Positions 19,310 through 27,760 of a stretch of 64,000 nucleotides of DNA are shown here, piece after piece. The notes under the pieces were generated by a model that saw only the letters and a program-made list of their open reading frames with translations, was not told the DNA's origin and did not search any database. Each line of letters begins with the position of its first letter. The stretch's first letter is position 1. The stretch covers positions 124,001-188,000 of the forward strand of contig NZ_VIWO01000001.1 of NCBI RefSeq assembly GCF_007829335.1. The letters are read 5' to 3'. The position numbers and the translations under genes were made by a program. The DNA is from Chitinophaga polysaccharea. Lineage in GTDB: Bacteria; Bacteroidota; Bacteroidia; Chitinophagales; Chitinophagaceae.

Positions 19310-21508
19310 TTATTTTTTCTCGTCCTTCATCACCTGTTTGTAGGCTTTAATGAAAATAGCACCCAGGTTTTTATGTGGTGGCACATAATCACTGAAAAGC
19401 TCTTTATTACGTGCATCTCCTGCAAATCTTTTGGTGAGGGCCGCCCACATCTGCACCCAGTCAACATTTCTGCCTGCACGTACCTGGTCTTCCAGGGTAT
19501 GGATGATCGGTTCGTTCACAAAACGGGTACCTACCTGTTTGGAAGAAATAATATGCGCTTCTGGCGATTTCTCCAATACCGTAGCCAGGTTATGGTAACC
19601 TCCGCAGGAGCCCAGCATCACGATCTTAGCAGAGCTTTGCAGGTTTTCCAGGGTGGTATTGATATGGTAGCTATGGCCACGGTGAATAAAGATGCTCGGG
19701 TGAATATCATTTTCATCCAGGTAGTCCGACAGCTTGGCAATCGCTTCTTTATCCCCGGGTTCATCTATCGGCAAATTCGCATAGATGACGGTAGGCTTGC
19801 CTTTGAGCGAAGAAATAGTAGCCCAGTATTTATTCTTGGTAACTCTCCATTCGGAAGATGGGAAATTGGTCATGAAGCTGGAAAATGATTCCTGCCCATC
19901 CTTATCTCCATAGAAAAACACCTGCTGGAATACCTTCCCACTGTCACTTTCCAGGCCGTTGTAGGCCACGAAGTTGATCGGCGGCAGCTGGAATTTGCTG
20001 GCCATATCAGTGGCTTTAGAAGAGTCGTTTTCCGTTTTGGACTCTGTTTCAAAGAGACTGGTAAGCAGCTGGTAGATAACGGTACCGCGTTTATCTTTAT
20101 GGCGACTTACATATGCCAAATTCTTTTTTACTTCGGCCCGCAGGAAGTCGAGCAGTTTCTCATCACGGATGCTGCCGAAGGAATTGGCTACGTCTACCGC
20201 GTCTTCCAGGTCTTCAGTTTTCTCCAGGTTCTGCACATATTTCTGCATCAGGTAATTGGAGTTTTCCGGCGCCATTGATTTCAGGAAATTATCGAGGGTA
20301 TTGAAACCCGCTGCCATAGCGATAAACTTCTTGAAACGGTCGAAATTCACCATCACCAACAGGCTGTCGCCACGGGGTGGCTTCATACGCAGCATCATCT
20401 GGTCGTACAAGCCAGCGTTGTTATGGTTGGTGTAGCTGGAAGTATACAATTCTTCCTGGCCGTTGATGATGAGATAATACAGTTCTTCGGGCGTAAAGTT
20501 TTTGACGATAGCAAAACGCACCGGGGCGGATTCCTCGTGCAAATCGTTTACCTCGCGGATATACAGCAGTGATTTGGCCTGCATATTTTCCATCATCGCT
20601 TTCAGTCCGTAGGGTGTTTTCCCTTCGTTTTTCAATTTCTGCAGGGCGATGGTAGATTTTACCATTTGCTTGTAGTATTGGTAGTCATTGCTGACAATGG
20701 GTTCCAGCTTTTCTACAGTAGTGGTACCGGCCAGCAGTTCGTCCAGGAAAGGCAATATTTTGGTGCTCTGGGGAGATTGACCAATGCGCACAATCTGCTG
20801 TACGATAGGATCCTGGTTACGTTTAATGGCGTTGGCCATAGGCGTATAGGAAGTAGCGTAGGTAAGCACCTGGTTAGGATACTTCCGGGCTACAGCAGCC
20901 ACAATGGAATCGGTGCCTGGAAAGTCCAGGTATTCCGACAGTTTGGGCATAATGGTTTCCAGGTTACCATAAGCGTATTTGGCAAACACTTCCCCTTTTG
21001 CGTCTTTATAACCAGGATTATCCTGGAAGGACTCAATCATTCGTTCAGCGCCGTCGAAGGAAAGGTTTTTCACGAAAGGTGCAATGCTCTGGCCTTTGAT
21101 ATCGGCGTGCATCATATCGCGGAAGGCGGTTACCATGGCGGGAGCTTCTTCCGGATCAATTTTATGACGCGCACGTTTGGTGTTATAGTCTTTCAGCATT
21201 ACATAAATGCCGGAGAGGTATTTTACCTTCAGGCGGTGATCCAGCGCATCATTATCTTCAATCTCCTGCTGCATCTTGTCTACTTCTTTCAGAAGCGCGT
21301 TGGTTACCTGCAGGTTGGTTGTCTGATCCTCTGATACTTTAACAAAATCATCGGCTTTACCATCAAATTTGGCTGCAGCGGCCTGTTCTTTGTCGATGTT
21401 ATCATGAAACCCCTGTCTGCTGATTGGAATCGGATGATGACTACTCTGCGCCATTAACGAACTGACTGTGAATACTGCCAGTGCAAAAAATAATAAAAAT
21501 CGTCTCAT
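19310..21508 (-). CDS. Exported protein of unknown function, possible C-terminal caspase/separase-like fold
   Basis: From the ATG at 21508 the protein is 732 residues with a signal peptide (MRRFLLFFALAVFTVSSLMA); a longer frame to 21556 is unlikely. I do not recognise the family. The first 500 residues look mostly helical and charged. The last 150 contain IFIHRGHSYH, then 23 residues after H612 the segment KIVMLGSCGGYH with C635, then hydrophobic strand HIISSKQVG. A GH followed by a hydrophobic strand and (G)SC is how clan CD peptidases such as separase and CHAT present their His/Cys pair, so a periplasmic protease-like domain is possible. This is inference from motif layout only. Confidence 0.72.
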   Translation of the reverse strand: MRRFLLFFALAVFTVSSLMAQSSHHPIPISRQGFHDNIDKEQAAAAKFDGKADDFVKVSEDQTTNLQVTNALLKEVDKMQQEIEDNDALDHRLKVKYLSGIYVMLKDYNTKRARHKIDPEEAPAMVTAFRDMMHADIKGQSIAPFVKNLSFDGAERMIESFQDNPGYKDAKGEVFAKYAYGNLETIMPKLSEYLDFPGTDSIVAAVARKYPNQVLTYATSYTPMANAIKRNQDPIVQQIVRIGQSPQSTKILPFLDELLAGTTTVEKLEPIVSNDYQYYKQMVKSTIALQKLKNEGKTPYGLKAMMENMQAKSLLYIREVNDLHEESAPVRFAIVKNFTPEELYYLIINGQEELYTSSYTNHNNAGLYDQMMLRMKPPRGDSLLVMVNFDRFKKFIAMAAGFNTLDNFLKSMAPENSNYLMQKYVQNLEKTEDLEDAVDVANSFGSIRDEKLLDFLRAEVKKNLAYVSRHKDKRGTVIYQLLTSLFETESKTENDSSKATDMASKFQLPPINFVAYNGLESDSGKVFQQVFFYGDKDGQESFSSFMTNFPSSEWRVTKNKYWATISSLKGKPTVIYANLPIDEPGDKEAIAKLSDYLDENDIHPSIFIHRGHSYHINTTLENLQSSAKIVMLGSCGGYHNLATVLEKSPEAHIISSKQVGTRFVNEPIIHTLEDQVRAGRNVDWVQMWAALTKRFAGDARNKELFSDYVPPHKNLGAIFIKAYKQVMKDEKK

Positions 21509-21886
21509 ACTAAAGTGATCTTTTCCCGTGGGACCAGATAGCAAATTTACAACCAAAATACAGAGTTTGCCAGTAGTGCCCGTTTATCTTTTGTTTTTAA
21601 GGAGAAATATATATTAATATTCTATCTATAACTGGCATAATTATCTAATGGGCTTATTGATGCTTTTTGGCGGCTTTGAAAATAAAAATATCCCATTACA
21701 ATAACAATCACATCCGTATGAATGTTAGATAATTACCATATTGAAGGGAGATTATAAATTCATGTACCTTGTGAATGGTCGCGGAAAACCAGGCTGATAC
21801 TGAATTAACAATTTCATAATGTTAATTTTCCATTAATCACGGGGATGGCTTTATAATTTTGTCCCGTCTTTTTAAAAGCAAAATTT
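21509..21886. other. 378-base divergent regulatory region
   Basis: AT-rich gap between the 732-residue exported protein gene (minus) and the PhoB-like regulator (plus). It holds a -7 element for the minus gene (TAAATTTG, 21542-21549), an 11-base inverted pair TAATTATCTAA (21638-21648) / TTAGATAATTA (21725-21735), and next to the plus gene an inverted repeat ATTAACA/TGTTAAT (21804-21826), a Pho-box-like repeat (21820-21837) and a -7 element. I see no small gene. Confidence 0.5.
21820..21861 (+). promoter_or_regulatory. Pho-box-like repeat and -7 element of the PhoB/PhoR-like operon
   Basis: TGTTAAT-TTTC-CATTAAT (21820-21837) has the 7-4-7 direct-repeat layout of a Pho box; 16 bases later comes TAATTTTG (21854-21861), matching TAnnTTTG. 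The repeat covers the -33 position, as in activator-dependent promoters, which would fit autoregulation by the PhoB-like product. Confidence 0.5.
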
Positions 21887-22570
21887 ATGATAGACCAAGC
21901 GGTAGCAGGAAAAATACTGGTAGTAGATGACGAATTGGACATTCTGGAAATTATCAGCTACAATCTCAAAACAGCGGGTTATGATACCGTAACCGCCAAA
22001 GACGGCAGCGAGGCTATCCAGAAGGCTAAAATATTCAGACCGGATCTGATTATGCTGGATATCATGATGCCCAACAAAAACGGGATTGATACCTGTCGCG
22101 AAATCAGGAAGATCCCGGAATTCAAAGACACCATGGTACTGTTCTTGACCGCACTGAATGATGAAAAATCGGAAGTAGATGGTTTGAACATGGGGGCCGA
22201 TGATTACATTGCCAAACCCATTAAGCCCAAACTGCTGGTGAGCAGGATCAACGCATTGTTCCGCCGTTTGCACAAACCGGAAGAAACCCGTGTAACCCTC
22301 GGAGACCTGATCATTGACCGTGAGAAATTCACTGTTACCTACAAAGGACAGGAAATCATTCTGGCGAAAAAAGAATTTGAGTTACTGCAATTGCTGGCAT
22401 CCAAACCCGGTCGTGTATTTCTGCGCAATGAAATCCTCAACCAGGTATGGGGTACCGAAGTAATTGTAGGCGACCGCACCATTGATGTACACATCCGCAA
22501 AATCCGCCAGAAAATTGGTATCGACTTAATCACTACCGTTAAAGGAGTAGGATATAAGTTCGAAATGTAG
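21887..22570 (+). CDS. Response regulator, OmpR/PhoB family
   Basis: Regulator of 227 residues. The receiver domain (about 8-125) has the acidic pair D14/D15, phosphoacceptor D58 in LIMLDIMMPNKNG and Lys in YIAKPIKP. The winged-helix output domain ends in TTVKGVGYKFEM. The receiver and the TIDVHIRKIRQKIG recognition segment are closest to PhoB. It is followed on the same strand, after a 199-base gap to the ATG, by a PhoR-like kinase, and a phosphate-selective porin lies convergent to the pair. I therefore favour a phosphate-starvation regulator, but have not assigned the symbol. Confidence 0.9.
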   Translation: MIDQAVAGKILVVDDELDILEIISYNLKTAGYDTVTAKDGSEAIQKAKIFRPDLIMLDIMMPNKNGIDTCREIRKIPEFKDTMVLFLTALNDEKSEVDGLNMGADDYIAKPIKPKLLVSRINALFRRLHKPEETRVTLGDLIIDREKFTVTYKGQEIILAKKEFELLQLLASKPGRVFLRNEILNQVWGTEVIVGDRTIDVHIRKIRQKIGIDLITTVKGVGYKFEM

Positions 22571-22605
22571 GCTGATGCCATCATTGGCTGTTGGCCTTTA
22601 CTGTT

Positions 22606-22628
22606 AGCTGTTAGTATCACTATCAGCT
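22606..22628 (+). other. Hairpin between the response regulator and kinase genes
   Basis: Ten-base arms AGCTGTTAGT / ACTATCAGCT (one mismatch) with a 3-base loop, followed by ATTGGTTTTTATT. It could be a partial terminator that lowers kinase expression relative to the regulator. The flanks repeat GCTGTTGG / GCTGTTAG / GCTATTGG. Confidence 0.4.
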
Positions 22629-22769
22629 ATTGGTTTTTATTGGCCCTCTATCCCACCAAAACATCATATTCCTGAAAGCTGAAAAGCGACTGGGCTAAAC
22701 TGATTTCCGTTGGCAAGTAAAAAATTTAAAGTAATTTCCCATTATTATACTAATTACTCACTTTGGAGT

Positions 22770-23822
22770 ATGTTTAAAGCTAAAAACCTATCCCCGCAAA
22801 AATTAGCGGGATTTACAGCCCTGATCATATCAGCTGTTATAGCATTGGGAAGCCTGCTAATAGATGGCAACTGGAAGGTAATGCTGGGGGCATTTATACT
22901 TACTTTTCTTGTTTCCTACTACCTGTACCTTTACACGTTGCAGAACTTTATTTACCGTAAAATAAAGCTGATCTACAAGTTCATTTACCAAACCAAGGCA
23001 TCCAAGCGGGAGGAGTTTTTCCAGAAAAATATACTTCCCCTGAAAACCATTGAAGAAGTAAGTGAAGACGTGGAAAAATGGGCCAGTCAGAAAAGAGAGG
23101 AGCTGGAGAACCTGCGCCGGAACGAAGAATTCCGGAAAGAGTTCCTGCTCAATCTTTCTCATGAACTGAAAACGCCCATCTTCGCTGTACAGGGCTATAT
23201 CCACACCCTGCTGGATGGGGCATTGGAAGATCCAAACGTGAATAAATTATTCCTGAAAAACGCCACCAAAAATATTGATCGCCTTTGCCGCCTCATCGAT
23301 GACCTGGATGAAATATCCAAACTCGAAAGCGGTGAAATGACAATCAATGCAGAAGTATTCGTTATCCAGGACCTGATCAAGGATGTATTTGATACCTTGT
23401 CTCTGAAAGCCAATACCAAAGGCATAAAATTCAGCATCAAAAAGGGTTGTGAAGCGCCACAACCAGTGTTTGCAGATAAAGAGAAAATCAGGCAGGTACT
23501 GATCAACCTGGTAGATAACTCCATCAAATACGGTAAGCCTGATGGCCATACCATTGCCAGCATTTACAGCATGGACGGTAAACGGGTACTGGTTGAAATA
23601 TCCGATGACGGCATTGGTATGGCAGAAGAACATCTGCCTCGTGTGTTTGAACGTTTTTACCGCACCGACCGCGCCCGCAGCCGCGATATCGGTGGTACCG
23701 GTCTTGGACTGGCCATTGTAAAACATATCGTAGAGGCGCACGACCAATCTATTACTGTTCGCAGCAAACCTGAAATAGGCAGTACTTTCGGCTTCACCAT
23801 GGAGTCTGGAAGAGAACAATAA
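22770..23822 (+). CDS. Sensor histidine kinase, PhoR-like
   Basis: From the ATG at 22770, which has TTGGAG just before it, the protein is 350 residues; a TTG start at 22710 would add 20 residues. Two membrane helices (about 12-30 and 36-58) with almost no periplasmic loop are followed by a coiled linker, the dimerisation domain with H131 in NLSHELKTPIFAVQGY, and the ATPase domain with N box NLVDNSIKYG, G1 DDGIGM, and GGTGLGLAIVK. The lack of a periplasmic sensor matches PhoR, which senses through partner proteins. It forms a unit with the upstream PhoB-like regulator and ends in a palindromic terminator shared with the porin gene. Confidence 0.9.
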   Translation: MFKAKNLSPQKLAGFTALIISAVIALGSLLIDGNWKVMLGAFILTFLVSYYLYLYTLQNFIYRKIKLIYKFIYQTKASKREEFFQKNILPLKTIEEVSEDVEKWASQKREELENLRRNEEFRKEFLLNLSHELKTPIFAVQGYIHTLLDGALEDPNVNKLFLKNATKNIDRLCRLIDDLDEISKLESGEMTINAEVFVIQDLIKDVFDTLSLKANTKGIKFSIKKGCEAPQPVFADKEKIRQVLINLVDNSIKYGKPDGHTIASIYSMDGKRVLVEISDDGIGMAEEHLPRVFERFYRTDRARSRDIGGTGLGLAIVKHIVEAHDQSITVRSKPEIGSTFGFTMESGREQ

Positions 23823-23826
23823 GGGT

Positions 23827-23862
23827 AACGGATTTGCGGATATCACTATCCGCAAATCCGTT
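23827..23862. terminator. Bidirectional terminator between the PhoR-like and porin genes
   Basis: Perfect 16-base stem (23827-23842 with 23847-23862) around a TCAC loop, lying between convergent stops at 23822 and 23868. There is no long T run on either side. Confidence 0.6.
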
Positions 23863-23867
23863 GGTTA

Positions 23868-25196
23868 TTAAAACCGGTACTGCATCCTGCAGGTCAGCAC
23901 ATTATCTTTCAAATCGTTGGTATATCCCTCCAGTGCTGTTTTTTCATTGATTACCCAGTCATAATAAAACATAAACTTCAAGTGTTCGTTGGCGTAATAC
24001 AGATAGCCAACACCCCAGGTATTATAGCGTATATCCGCTGCCGTTAGTCCCGATCCGGGCACACCGATATCTTTCCCGCTCACCTTTTTATTGGGATCAT
24101 ACCAATCGTATTTTACCACCAGCTGATGTTGCTCGCTAGCCAGGTTTTGAATAAAATACAGATAGGCGCCGTCAAAACTGCGAATATAGAGCGGTGCATA
24201 TTTTCCCTGGGGAGTAAGCGGAATAGCGCCTGGTGTTTCGGTGGTTTGTGCGGTAGCGGTTTGCTGTCCCCGGATATACTCAGCCCGGAACTGGGTGCTG
24301 CCTTTTCCCGGACCATTCGGAATTTTCACCTGTATATCAGCGCCATAATAATGACGGGGCGCAATTTTCCCAGCATTAGCTACACTGGAATCCACCAGGT
24401 AACCTGGTTTACCATTTACCGTACCCATGGTATTGATATAGTTGGTAAACTGCTGCATGCCTCCATACAATACTGATACACCGCCTGAAACCAGGGTTTG
24501 GGAAGCTCCTATTTTCTGCGGCTTGATGGCAATACGCCCTATAATGTCTTTGTGGCTGTCGAAATCGGTGGTAGCCGTAAGCCCCTGCCCGTTAAAGGCG
24601 CCGAGGTCAATTTTTAAGAATCGCAACGGATGGTCTTTGCGGCGGGGCTCAAAAGAAATCATGGCGCCAAGGTCGCGCTCCGTTTTCATCAGTATCTGCG
24701 ACATACGCCCCCTCTCCGGGGTTTCACGGTCGGCCGATGACAAGTTTACCTCATAGCCAAAAGGACGGGCAAACATCCCTCCCACCAGCGATAATACATT
24801 GAATTTGGTTTCAAAGAAGCGGCCGTAGAAGTCGCGGATAAATACGCCCCGCTCCGTTCCATCAAACTGGAAAGCAAACTGTACTACGGGCATATCCTGC
24901 TTATTATAGCGTTCGTAATCGACGCGGATACGGCCGCGGCGAAGTGTAAACCGGTTATCAACAGCGGCACCAAAATCGCCGCCGGCATAGCTGGCAGCTC
25001 CTTTCGATTGTACCATCTGGAACTGCGGCTGGATATAGCCGCTGAAACGTAGCGCATCATACTTCTGGTAAATGGAAATCATCCCCTTCCCCAGCTCAGA
25101 AGTGGTATCTATCATATCCATCAGGAATTGCGCCCGGGCGCCCATACTGGATAACAACATCAAAAGAACAACTGGCAATATTCTGGCTACGCGCAT
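23868..25196 (-). CDS. Phosphate-selective porin, OprO/OprP type
   Basis: Outer-membrane porin of 442 residues with a signal peptide (cleaved near ARAQ). The mature protein starts with LRFSGYIQPQFQ and continues with strands such as RFTLRRGRIRVDYE, FAFQFDGTERGVFIRDFYGRF and a terminal aromatic strand LTCRMQYRF, all typical of the Porin_O_P family. Related porins pass phosphate or polyphosphate. It is convergent with the PhoB/PhoR-like pair, and its upstream region has a Pho-box-like repeat, so phosphate control is likely, though other substrates are possible in Bacteroidota. Confidence 0.88.
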   Translation of the reverse strand: MRVARILPVVLLMLLSSMGARAQFLMDMIDTTSELGKGMISIYQKYDALRFSGYIQPQFQMVQSKGAASYAGGDFGAAVDNRFTLRRGRIRVDYERYNKQDMPVVQFAFQFDGTERGVFIRDFYGRFFETKFNVLSLVGGMFARPFGYEVNLSSADRETPERGRMSQILMKTERDLGAMISFEPRRKDHPLRFLKIDLGAFNGQGLTATTDFDSHKDIIGRIAIKPQKIGASQTLVSGGVSVLYGGMQQFTNYINTMGTVNGKPGYLVDSSVANAGKIAPRHYYGADIQVKIPNGPGKGSTQFRAEYIRGQQTATAQTTETPGAIPLTPQGKYAPLYIRSFDGAYLYFIQNLASEQHQLVVKYDWYDPNKKVSGKDIGVPGSGLTAADIRYNTWGVGYLYYANEHLKFMFYYDWVINEKTALEGYTNDLKDNVLTCRMQYRF

Positions 25197-25216
25197 CTCG
25201 TTTTTAAATTATTGCG

Positions 25217-25260
25217 CAAAAGTAGATAATTAACTATTATTTAATAATGCTATCTAAATG
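25217..25260 (-). promoter_or_regulatory. Pho-box-like repeat and -7 element of the porin gene
   Basis: On the minus strand CATTTAG-ATAG-CATTATT (25260-25243) is a 7-4-7 direct repeat; 18 bases later is TACTTTTG (25224-25217), a TAnnTTTG match 21 bases before the start codon. The layout mirrors that before the PhoB-like gene. A shared decamer TAGATAATTA occurs at 25223-25232 and 21726-21735. Confidence 0.45.
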
Positions 25261-25353
25261 TTAAGCGCTCGTTAATACATCCCTGTTTTGCCAGGCCTTG
25301 CAAACCAGATTATCATTCTGACTAGATTAGGATCACCTTCCAAACATGCCAAT

Positions 25354-26274
25354 ATGAAAACTTCCACCATTACCCACTGGGAAAAGAAAATTGAACACGC
25401 CATCGCTTTATCGCATGATGATCCTTTTGGAGAAAGGGATGTCAGGACGGTAGCCGCTATGATTGCCGAATCATACGACAACTTCTCGCATAAGTTTGTG
25501 GAAATGTACGGTGAATCTTATGTTCACTTTGCGAAAAGAAGGCGACTGGAAGCGGGCGCCGGCTACCTGCGGCATAGCGACTTCAGCGTAAAACAGATTG
25601 CGGAGGTGTGTGGATATACGCATTCCAGCTTTACCAAAGGCTTTCGGGAACTGTACAACGAATCCCCTGTCAGCTTCCGCGACCGGCTGTACTTACCCAA
25701 TGAAGCTTATACACTGGAAGAAACGTCGAGGGCCACCACACCCCATAACGATCCGCAGCACCTCATTTTTTCTATAGATAGAACGCTGAATGTAAGTCTG
25801 CCGGATTATATCCTGTACTACAACATATTGCCTCAAAACAATAACCCGGTAAAAAGCATGGTGGAGTATATGGGCCGGTACCAACAGGAACTGCATACCA
25901 TTAATGCCGTGCTGCAACTGTCGGGCGCCATGGTAATTACCGGTACATTGGATGTGGTGCCAGTTACCTCTTATAGTAAAATGATGATGTATGTGGGCAT
26001 CCTCGTGCCCCAGGAAAGTGCGTATGACAGGGCACATCGGCAGATGCAACTCACCTTCCAGGAATCACATGGCCTGTATACCAAAATGATTCCCGGAGGT
26101 AGCTATAAAAAATTGCCGGTCCCCATGAGCTTTGTTGCCGCCGGCCTGCCCATGTACCAGTTTATTAACACCAGCTGCAGGTCCGGGCACTTCAAAATGA
26201 GTGGCAACCATTTCTTTATTTCGCTCACCGGAATTGATCATTGTGAGATCTTCATTCCCCGGCAAAAACGTTGA
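25354..26274 (+). CDS. AraC family transcriptional regulator
   Basis: Regulator of 306 residues from the ATG at 25354; an earlier in-frame start at 25288 is less likely. The AraC-type double helix-turn-helix is N-terminal (about 5-105; FSVKQIAEVCGYTHSSFTKGFRELYNESPVSFR). The C-terminal half (about 130-300) looks like a GyrI/effector-binding fold, with strands such as YSKMMMYVGILVP and IPGGSYKKLPVPMSF. This N-terminal DNA-binding order is typical of Rob/SoxS-like regulators with ligand domains. The gene faces the MBOAT gene; the stops are one base apart. Targets are unknown. Confidence 0.88.
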   Translation: MKTSTITHWEKKIEHAIALSHDDPFGERDVRTVAAMIAESYDNFSHKFVEMYGESYVHFAKRRRLEAGAGYLRHSDFSVKQIAEVCGYTHSSFTKGFRELYNESPVSFRDRLYLPNEAYTLEETSRATTPHNDPQHLIFSIDRTLNVSLPDYILYYNILPQNNNPVKSMVEYMGRYQQELHTINAVLQLSGAMVITGTLDVVPVTSYSKMMMYVGILVPQESAYDRAHRQMQLTFQESHGLYTKMIPGGSYKKLPVPMSFVAAGLPMYQFINTSCRSGHFKMSGNHFFISLTGIDHCEIFIPRQKR

Positions 26275-26275
26275 A

Positions 26276-27760
26276 TTAAAACTGGAAATAGATCGGAATC
26301 ATGGGTTGGGTACTCTTTACCTGTACCAACAGCCATATGAATACCACCATAATGGCTACACTGCCCACTACCGGCACCCTTCCAAGAAATTTTTCCAGGG
26401 AGAATTCTACCCTGGACGGCAGGAAGTGTAATACAAAACCCAGCACCATTACCCAGAACACGGCGGTATAACCCTGGTATAATTCCATCGCTATTTCCGG
26501 CTGGAAATCGTATGCTACCTGGTGTAAAAGCGACCAGGCATCATGGAACGTAGCGGCCTTAAAAAATACCCAGCAGAAACATACAAAGTGGAAAGTAATG
26601 AGTACACCTATTATTTTAAAGAGTGTGGCTTTCCAACCTGTTATCACTGTTTTGCGTTTTTTCAACCAGTCAATGCGCACCTTGTCAACGGCCAGCGCAC
26701 TGCCATGCATGGCTCCCCAGAATATAAAATTCCAGCTCGCGCCATGCCAGAAACCACCGATTAACATGGTCAGCGCCAGGTTAATATACTGACGTACTTT
26801 TCCCTTACGGTTACCTCCCAATGGAATGTAGAGGTAATCGCGCAACCAGCTGGACAATGAAATATGCCAACGGCGCCAGAACTCTGTGATCGAGGAACTC
26901 TGGTAAGGAGAGTCAAAGTTAGGCGGGATTTTGAAGCCGGTCCACCGGGCAATACCCAGCGCCATATCAGAATAACCGGAGAAATCGCAATAGATCACCA
27001 GGGCATAGCCATACACGCCTATCAGGCATTCCAGGCCGGTGTGCTTACTGGGATCATCAAAAATATATTGTACAAAATTCTGGTAGATAAAGTCAGATAT
27101 TATGATCTTCTTAAACAAACCACCCATAATGAGGTACATCCCCTTCCCGATGTCTTCAGAGGTAAGACGATAGGGCATGGAAATCTGCGGAATAAAATCT
27201 GCCGCACGCACAATGGGTCCCATCATCAGCTTCGGGAAGAAAGACAGGAAGAAGAGATAATCCATGAAATTGTTTACCGGCTTGATTTCTCCGCGATATA
27301 CGTCGATCGTATAACTCAGGTTCTCAAAGGTATAAAAGGAAATTCCGATAGGCAGGATCAGGCTTAATGGGTGAATATGCCCGGCAGTAACATCGTTGAT
27401 AATACCGATAAAGAAGTTAGTGTACTTGAAATAAAACAACAATCCAATATTCAGCAGAATACTAAATATGAGCAATGATTTCTTTACTTTTTTATCACTA
27501 CTGTGGTAAATCCATCGCGATAAATTAAAATCGACGATAGCCGACAGGATAACCAATCCCACATAATAGCCACAGGCTTTATAGAAAAAGTACAGGGAAA
27601 ACACGGTATACACCCATACCCTGGCGGTTTTGCTCCTGCTGGCCAGCAGGTAGCACATCATGAATAAAGCAAAGTAATAAAAGAAGAAACCGCTGTTAAA
27701 GAGAACCGGATTTTTCTCGTCGTACAACAGTTCTGACAACAACTCATTAACGCTGATCAT
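26276..27760 (-). CDS. MBOAT family membrane O-acyltransferase (AlgI/PatA type)
   Basis: Polytopic membrane protein of 494 residues with about ten to twelve helices. The family signatures are RRWHISLSSWLRDYLYIPLGG (H299) and GGFWHGASWNF (H339, the invariant catalytic His). AlgI/PatA relatives move acetyl groups across the inner membrane so that an SGNH-type partner can place them on a periplasmic glycan. Its start overlaps the stop of the upstream SGNH gene by 14 bases, and a second SGNH gene and a glucosaminidase precede that. A glycan O-acetylation role is therefore likely; peptidoglycan versus exopolysaccharide is open. Confidence 0.92.
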   Translation of the reverse strand: MISVNELLSELLYDEKNPVLFNSGFFFYYFALFMMCYLLASRSKTARVWVYTVFSLYFFYKACGYYVGLVILSAIVDFNLSRWIYHSSDKKVKKSLLIFSILLNIGLLFYFKYTNFFIGIINDVTAGHIHPLSLILPIGISFYTFENLSYTIDVYRGEIKPVNNFMDYLFFLSFFPKLMMGPIVRAADFIPQISMPYRLTSEDIGKGMYLIMGGLFKKIIISDFIYQNFVQYIFDDPSKHTGLECLIGVYGYALVIYCDFSGYSDMALGIARWTGFKIPPNFDSPYQSSSITEFWRRWHISLSSWLRDYLYIPLGGNRKGKVRQYINLALTMLIGGFWHGASWNFIFWGAMHGSALAVDKVRIDWLKKRKTVITGWKATLFKIIGVLITFHFVCFCWVFFKAATFHDAWSLLHQVAYDFQPEIAMELYQGYTAVFWVMVLGFVLHFLPSRVEFSLEKFLGRVPVVGSVAIMVVFIWLLVQVKSTQPMIPIYFQF

